Assembly (NCBI GenBank): GCA_021784535.1
Contig: JAJYHW010000082.1
Span: 1 to 9,615, forward strand
DNA from: a bacterium
GTDB lineage: Bacteria; Patescibacteriota; Microgenomatia; Levybacterales; UBA12049
DNA length: 9,615 nucleotides
Direction: 5' to 3'
The position numbers were made by a program, and so were the translations under genes. Shown here piece after piece: positions 6,163 through 9,615 of this stretch (position 1 is the stretch's first letter; every line of letters begins with the position of its first letter). A model generated the notes under the pieces. That model saw only the letters and a list, made by a program, of their open reading frames with translations, searched no databases and had not been told where the DNA came from.

Positions 6163-6516
6163 ATGGTTAATCAATCAATGCAAGCAATTACAACCGATGT
6201 TGAAAAAGAATTACTTGACGTTATTATTAACAATTTAGACGAAGAAAAAATTACCGCCGAGGAAGCGCAAGCACTTGCCAAAGAATTTTTATCATCACTA
6301 CCCTTACAAGATAAAAAAGATTTGCTGGAAAAACTCTACTTGTTAGGAAAAAATCATAATGAAACAAAAAGCCTGTATCTCAAATATGCAAAACCGTATG
6401 AAGAAGAAGAAAGACAAAAAAAATTAGCACTCATGAGTGAACATATTAAAAACGGACAAATAGAACAGGCACTCACTATTGCGAAAGGAGGCACACCAGA
6501 TGTCAGCAGCACCTGA
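6163..6516 (+). CDS. Uncharacterised helical protein, 117 aa
   Basis: I do not recognise a characterised family. The protein is small, charged and apparently all-helical, with no signal peptide or membrane segment. It contains heptad-like stretches (LLDVIINNLDEEKITAEEAQ; LPLQDKKDLLEKLYLLGKN) and a very charged KPYEEEERQKK segment near residues 75-85. The frame is open back to a TTG at 6121, but that codon lies upstream of the likely -10 box (6151-6156), so the ATG at 6163 is chosen. No Shine-Dalgarno precedes it, as expected for a leaderless mRNA. Its last 17 nt overlap the start of the next gene, whose ribosome site lies inside it, so the two are probably one coupled transcription unit. It is divergent from the his operon, but nothing shows that it regulates it. 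Confidence 0.8.
   Translation: MVNQSMQAITTDVEKELLDVIINNLDEEKITAEEAQALAKEFLSSLPLQDKKDLLEKLYLLGKNHNETKSLYLKYAKPYEEEERQKKLALMSEHIKNGQIEQALTIAKGGTPDVSST
6484..6491 (+). promoter_or_regulatory. Ribosome binding site of the 347-aa gene
   Basis: AAAGGAGG lies eight bases before the ATG at 6500, inside the end of the preceding gene. It lies downstream of the possible TTG start at 6479 and so excludes it. Confidence 0.8.
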
Positions 6517-7543
6517 AACTCCTGTATCAAACAGAGGGCCAGAAGGACAAAGTGTCAATTCGCCAGCTGAACAATCAGAAAAAGGAGCAAAGTTTTCTGA
6601 AATGGCGAGAAGTAAGATGCACGCTGTTGCAGATAAGCTTAAATCCTTCAGAAGGTCCGATAACTCAGAAGAAGGATTACATGCTGTTGCCTCTGGAACT
6701 GCACTCGTTGATAAAGCAGCGGCGAGCGGCAATGTGGTAGATAGGGATCAGGCAGAAGCTGCATTTAGAGATCAAATATACGCTAAGGGTGATCTGACGG
6801 TAGCTGATATCTTAAAAACCGCAGATGATTCTAATGAAACAGCTACCATGGATAGCACAACAGCTCAAAAAAAACTTGGAACACAAACACCGAATACCGC
6901 TTCTCTCTCACAACCTGATGCAGCAAAAGCAGAAAGTAGCGATCGACAAGCGCAATTTGATGCAATCTATGATTTGTATAAAAATGGCACTATCGATAAA
7001 GCTGAATATGATGCAAAAATAAGCCGTTTAAATCAACCACTGACAACTGCACAAACGCCAGCACAAGAAACAGTTACAACTCCAGCAGCCGAGTCAGCAA
7101 TAGATACTGCAACGGAAGCAGAGCGGCAATCTACAGCAAAAGAAATTATGCTCGATTTGGGAGTTGATCCTACTAGTGCAGAGGGTAATATGCTTTTTGG
7201 TCTTATTGATGCTGATCCTGCGTCAGCGGACAAAGTATTAGATAAAGTAAAACAAGCAAAAGAATTGCAGGCTAAAATGGAGGCTATTTTTAAGGAATCC
7301 GGCTTGCAGCTTGATCCCAAAAAAGCATTTAATTTCGCATTGGGAGAAATCGCTGCTACGTACAAACAAGAAATGGATGCTGCACTTGCCACCTCTGCTA
7401 ACGGAGAAAAAGATTCCGCAGAAAGTAGAAGCAAAATTTATATGATCCTTAAAGCATTACTGCTGGCACTTGGCGTTGTCCTCTATACTGCTGGTGCTGG
7501 ATTAGCAGGAGTAGCTGATGCTGCTAAAGCAACCAAAAATTAA
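6500..7543 (+). CDS. Uncharacterised membrane-anchored protein with a SHOCT-like segment, 347 aa
   Basis: I do not recognise a function. The N-terminal 140 residues are polar and low in complexity (Ala, Ser, Thr, Glu, Asp), probably partly disordered. Residues about 150-178 (FDAIYDLYKNGTIDKAEYDAK and flanks) match the pattern of SHOCT domains, short helical hairpins of the form LxxLxxxGxIxxxEYxxxK often found at the ends of oligomeric or membrane proteins. A Pro/Thr/Ala linker follows, then a helical region (about 210-300). Near the C-terminus a hydrophobic segment (about 315-338, YMILKALLLALGVVLYTAGA) looks like one membrane helix. There is no N-terminal signal peptide, so a tail-anchored, mainly cytoplasmic protein is most likely. 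It follows the 117-aa gene with a 17-nt overlap. No terminator is visible in the 54 nt before hisS. Confidence 0.82.
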   Translation: MSAAPETPVSNRGPEGQSVNSPAEQSEKGAKFSEMARSKMHAVADKLKSFRRSDNSEEGLHAVASGTALVDKAAASGNVVDRDQAEAAFRDQIYAKGDLTVADILKTADDSNETATMDSTTAQKKLGTQTPNTASLSQPDAAKAESSDRQAQFDAIYDLYKNGTIDKAEYDAKISRLNQPLTTAQTPAQETVTTPAAESAIDTATEAERQSTAKEIMLDLGVDPTSAEGNMLFGLIDADPASADKVLDKVKQAKELQAKMEAIFKESGLQLDPKKAFNFALGEIAATYKQEMDAALATSANGEKDSAESRSKIYMILKALLLALGVVLYTAGAGLAGVADAAKATKN

Positions 7544-7563
7544 GCTAAGTTACTCCTTTCTCT

Positions 7564-7591
7564 TCGAAATCTTCCAACAATATGGTATCAT
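7564..7591 (+). promoter_or_regulatory. Extended -10 promoter of hisS, predicted leaderless
   Basis: TGGTATCAT (7583-7591) is an extended -10 element whose hexamer ends exactly six bases before the ATG at 7598. The best -35 match is weak (TCGAAA, 7564-7569, 16-nt spacer). No usable Shine-Dalgarno precedes hisS; the AGGA at 7593-7596 is too close to the ATG. Confidence 0.6.
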
Positions 7592-7597
7592 TAGGAC

Positions 7598-8854
7598 ATG
7601 ATAAAACCGCAAACCTTAAAAGGCTTCAGAGATTTCTTGCCCCAAGAAGCAAAGAAACGACAGTACGTAATTGATAAACTCAAAACTGTCTTTGAAACGT
7701 TTGGTTTTGAGCCGCTTGAAACACCTGTTCTTGAATATGAGGAAATTTTAACGGGCAAATATGGTGAAGAGGGCGATCAACTGATGTACCGTTTTGAGGA
7801 CAATGGCAAACGCCGTGTTGCCATGCGCTATGACCAAACCGTTCCACTCTCCCGTGTCGTTGCACAATACCAAAATGAATTACCAACTATTTTTAAGCGC
7901 TATCAAATTCAACCGGTCTGGAGAGCGGAAAATACGCAAAAAGGAAGATATCGGGAGTTCCTGCAATGTGATGCCGATATTGTTGGGTCATCCTCCCCTC
8001 TTGCTGATGCAGAGGTTATTGCAACAGCAGCAAAGGCACTTAAGGCATTAGGTTTTAATGATTTTACCATTTTAATGAATGACCGGAGAGTCTTTTCAGA
8101 ACTTGTTAACAACGGCTCCGTCTCACAAAACGAAATGGATTTGGCTGTTGTAGCAGTTGATAAACTCAAAAAAATTGGAGAAGAAGGAGTTATTAACGAA
8201 CTTGTAAAAAAAGGCTTATCAAGTGACCGGGCAAAGAAAGTTTTCGATTTAATTAGGAACCAGGAGAAAACAGACACGATGCAAGACATCACACTTTATC
8301 TAGAAACCCAGCCAGAGTTGAAGGCTAAAACGAAATTCGACCCGACACTTGCCCGAGGACTCAATTACTATACCGGCACCATTTTTGAAATTGAAATCGA
8401 AGGGTATCCTATCGGCTCTGTCTGTGGCGGAGGGAGATATGACAGCCTCATCGGTATGTTCACCGGCAGACAAATTCCCGCAGTGGGATTTGCATTTGGT
8501 TTTGATAGGATTCTTGAAGCAATGGAAGCACTAAATCTTTTCCCCAAAGACTTAGCAAACTCAGTCTCAAAAGTGCTTGTCACTATTTTTACAGAGAAAA
8601 CCAAGCAGCAATCTTTAGAAATCGTTTCCAGACTTCGAGAAAAAAATATCAATGCTGAAATTTATCTCGGTGAAATAAAAGAAAAAAATCCACTTGAGAA
8701 ACAGCTTAAATATGCTGATCAAAAACAAATTCCTTACGTCATCATCATCGGTCCTGAAGAAGCAGAAAAGAAGATCGTGACGTTAAAAAATTTACAGACT
8801 CGCGAACAAAAGACTTATACTTTTGAAGAACTACTACCAATTTTACAAAGCTAA
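7598..8854 (+). CDS. hisS: Histidyl-tRNA synthetase
   Basis: HisS charges tRNA-His with histidine. The 418-aa protein is a normal-length class II synthetase. Class motif 1 lies around LKGFRDFLPQEAKKR and the following helix, motif 2 is VWRAENTQKGRYREFLQCD (107-125, with R109), the histidine-specific peptide is LARGLNYYTGTIFE (251-264, with R253), and motif 3 is AVGFAFGFDRILEAM (295-309). Residues about 325-418 form the alpha/beta anticodon-binding domain. The presence of that domain and motif 2, together with a long-form HisG next door, argues for a true synthetase and not the paralogue HisZ. The frequent Asp in RGLDYY is Asn, a variant I also recall in other bacterial HisRS. Its product sets the charged to uncharged tRNA-His ratio that the nearby T-box reads. 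Confidence 0.96.
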   Translation: MIKPQTLKGFRDFLPQEAKKRQYVIDKLKTVFETFGFEPLETPVLEYEEILTGKYGEEGDQLMYRFEDNGKRRVAMRYDQTVPLSRVVAQYQNELPTIFKRYQIQPVWRAENTQKGRYREFLQCDADIVGSSSPLADAEVIATAAKALKALGFNDFTILMNDRRVFSELVNNGSVSQNEMDLAVVAVDKLKKIGEEGVINELVKKGLSSDRAKKVFDLIRNQEKTDTMQDITLYLETQPELKAKTKFDPTLARGLNYYTGTIFEIEIEGYPIGSVCGGGRYDSLIGMFTGRQIPAVGFAFGFDRILEAMEALNLFPKDLANSVSKVLVTIFTEKTKQQSLEIVSRLREKNINAEIYLGEIKEKNPLEKQLKYADQKQIPYVIIIGPEEAEKKIVTLKNLQTREQKTYTFEELLPILQS

Positions 8855-8864
8855 AAAGAAACTC

Positions 8865-8892
8865 TTGCTCCCTATGCCACTTTTGCTACACT
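8865..8892 (+). promoter_or_regulatory. Extended -10 promoter of the EamA-type gene, predicted leaderless
   Basis: TGCTACACT (8884-8892) is an extended -10 element ending exactly six bases before the ATG at 8899. A poor -35 (TTGCTC, 8865-8870) lies 16 nt upstream. No Shine-Dalgarno is visible. The 44-nt gap after hisS holds nothing else recognisable. Confidence 0.55.
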
Positions 8893-8898
8893 AGAGAT

Positions 8899-9561
8899 AT
8901 GCTCCTGTCCAAACACCAACTCGCAATTCTCGCAATAACTCTTAGTACCATCATTTGGAGTATAGCCCCGCCTATTTTTAAATGGTCACTGCAACAAATT
9001 CACCCTTTTACATTAATGTTTTTCCGATTCCTTCTTGCCACTCTTATCATGATTCCTATTGTAAAAACAAAAATAAAAATCAAATTTGAAGATTTTTATA
9101 AATTTTTTTTGCTGGCCCTCTTTGGACTTACTTTTAACATGATCTTCTTTTATAAAGGTTTGATGCTATCGCAAAGTATTAATGCACCGATTATTTCTTC
9201 AAGCATACCGATACTTATGCTCATCAGTGGAATTATTTTTTTCCGTGAAATTCCCAAATCTAAAGAAATTATTGGTATGATCATAAGCCTCATCGGAATT
9301 CTTATTATTGTTCTGAGGCCAATTGATCATCTCCCTTTAAAAAATTTCATCATTGGTGATATCTACCTTATTTTATCCAATGTAACTTTTGTCGCTTATA
9401 CATTACTTTTTAAAAAATTTAAATTACAATATGCTCCTTCCACCTTGCTTTTTTGGTTATTTTTTATTGCAACGATTACCGCATTCCCAGAATATATATT
9501 AGCAGCTCAGAAAACTCAATCATATCTGGCGACAGGGATTAATGGATATATAGGAAATTAA
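8899..9561 (+). pseudogene. EamA/DMT-type transporter, truncated after about seven membrane helices
   Basis: EamA proteins are inner-membrane metabolite exporters or importers of the drug/metabolite transporter superfamily, normally about 290-300 aa with ten helices in two five-helix repeats. This frame gives 220 aa. The first repeat is complete, with helices near 8-28, 36-55, 69-88, 95-115 and 123-142, the typical WSIAPPIFKW start and PILMLISGIIFFRE. The second repeat shows only two helices (153-173, 181-202). It then runs LATGINGYIG, a stretch that usually leads into the next helix, and stops one codon later at TAA (9559-9561). A perfect hairpin begins 3 nt after the stop. The likeliest reading is a gene cut by an insertion; a nonsense or frameshift mutation is less likely. 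The substrate cannot be inferred. Confidence 0.75.
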
Positions 9562-9563
9562 CC

Positions 9564-9586
9564 ACCGAGGACTAAGAGTCCTCGGT
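9564..9586. repeat. Perfect 10-bp inverted repeat, possible mobile element end
   Basis: ACCGAGGACT (9564-9573) and AGTCCTCGGT (9577-9586) form a perfect 10-bp stem with a 3-nt loop. Only three T (9586-9588) lie at its 3' edge, which makes it a poor intrinsic terminator. It starts where the EamA frame breaks. A hairpin end of an IS200/IS605- or REP-associated transposase element would look like this, but no transposase is inside the window. The remaining 29 nt show nothing recognisable. Confidence 0.6.
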
Positions 9587-9615
9587 TTCACAAAGGAAAT
9601 CAGTGCTGCTTTCTC

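Noticed and set aside
6479..6499. Start of the 347-aa protein at a TTG at 6479
   Set aside because: AAAGGAGG at 6484-6491 lies downstream of it and is well placed for the ATG at 6500.
7033..7434. Open frame of 133 codons on the minus strand
   Set aside because: It is antisense to the 347-aa gene, and its Ser/Ala-rich composition mirrors the repeated Ala/Ser/Thr codons of that gene. No promoter or ribosome site is visible.
7909..8292. Open frame of 127 codons on the minus strand
   Set aside because: It lies wholly antisense to conserved hisS coding sequence, and its translation resembles no known protein.
7598..8854. HisZ (regulatory HisS paralogue) as the identity of this gene
   Set aside because: HisZ usually lacks the anticodon-binding domain and goes with short HisG. 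Here HisG is the long form and the synthetase motifs and C-terminal domain are present.

Overview
The window is about 9.6 kb of AT-rich bacterial chromosome. Its left 60% is a compact histidine biosynthesis operon on the minus strand, in the order hisG, hisD, hisC fused to a HisB-type phosphatase, hisB (dehydratase), hisH, hisA, hisF; hisF runs off the left edge. Spacing is at most 9 nt. Most junctions overlap, three of them as ATGA (1416-1419, 2003-2006, 3562-3565), and their TGA codons show that TGA is a stop here. Gene order and the sequences of HisG (long form, no HisZ needed) and the HAD phosphatase resemble the gammaproteobacterial/Bacteroidetes type of operon. The HAD domain, however, sits on HisC instead of on the dehydratase.

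The his leader (about 5755-6082, minus) carries a strong sigma-70-type promoter (TTGACA, 17 nt, TATACT) and a T-box riboswitch. A 7-nt UGGGACC bulge lies between two antiterminator helices, and the 3' antiterminator strand pairs alternatively with a distal arm to form a terminator ending in U6, just before hisG. UGGG in the bulge complements the CCCA end expected of tRNA-His. A REP-like palindromic repeat lies in the terminator loop, and a small extra terminator-like hairpin overlaps the T-box core.

On the plus strand, back to back with the his promoter, are two overlapping genes of unknown function (117 aa helical; 347 aa with a SHOCT-like segment and a C-terminal membrane helix). They are followed by hisS (histidyl-tRNA synthetase) and an EamA-type transporter that stops after about seven of ten expected membrane helices. 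A perfect 10-bp hairpin starts 3 nt after that stop, which suggests a mobile element end. Three plus-strand genes have a -10-like hexamer exactly 6 nt before the ATG, predicting leaderless mRNAs, whereas several his operon genes and the 347-aa gene have Shine-Dalgarno sequences.

The genes fit together. The operon makes histidine, HisS charges tRNA-His, and the T-box reads uncharged tRNA-His to switch the operon on. The organism cannot be fixed from this window. T-box control, leaderless genes, low GC and the unfamiliar small proteins would fit a Patescibacteria/CPR-like (for example Microgenomates-type) or other Gram-positive-related lineage that holds a horizontally acquired his operon; that placement is inference only.
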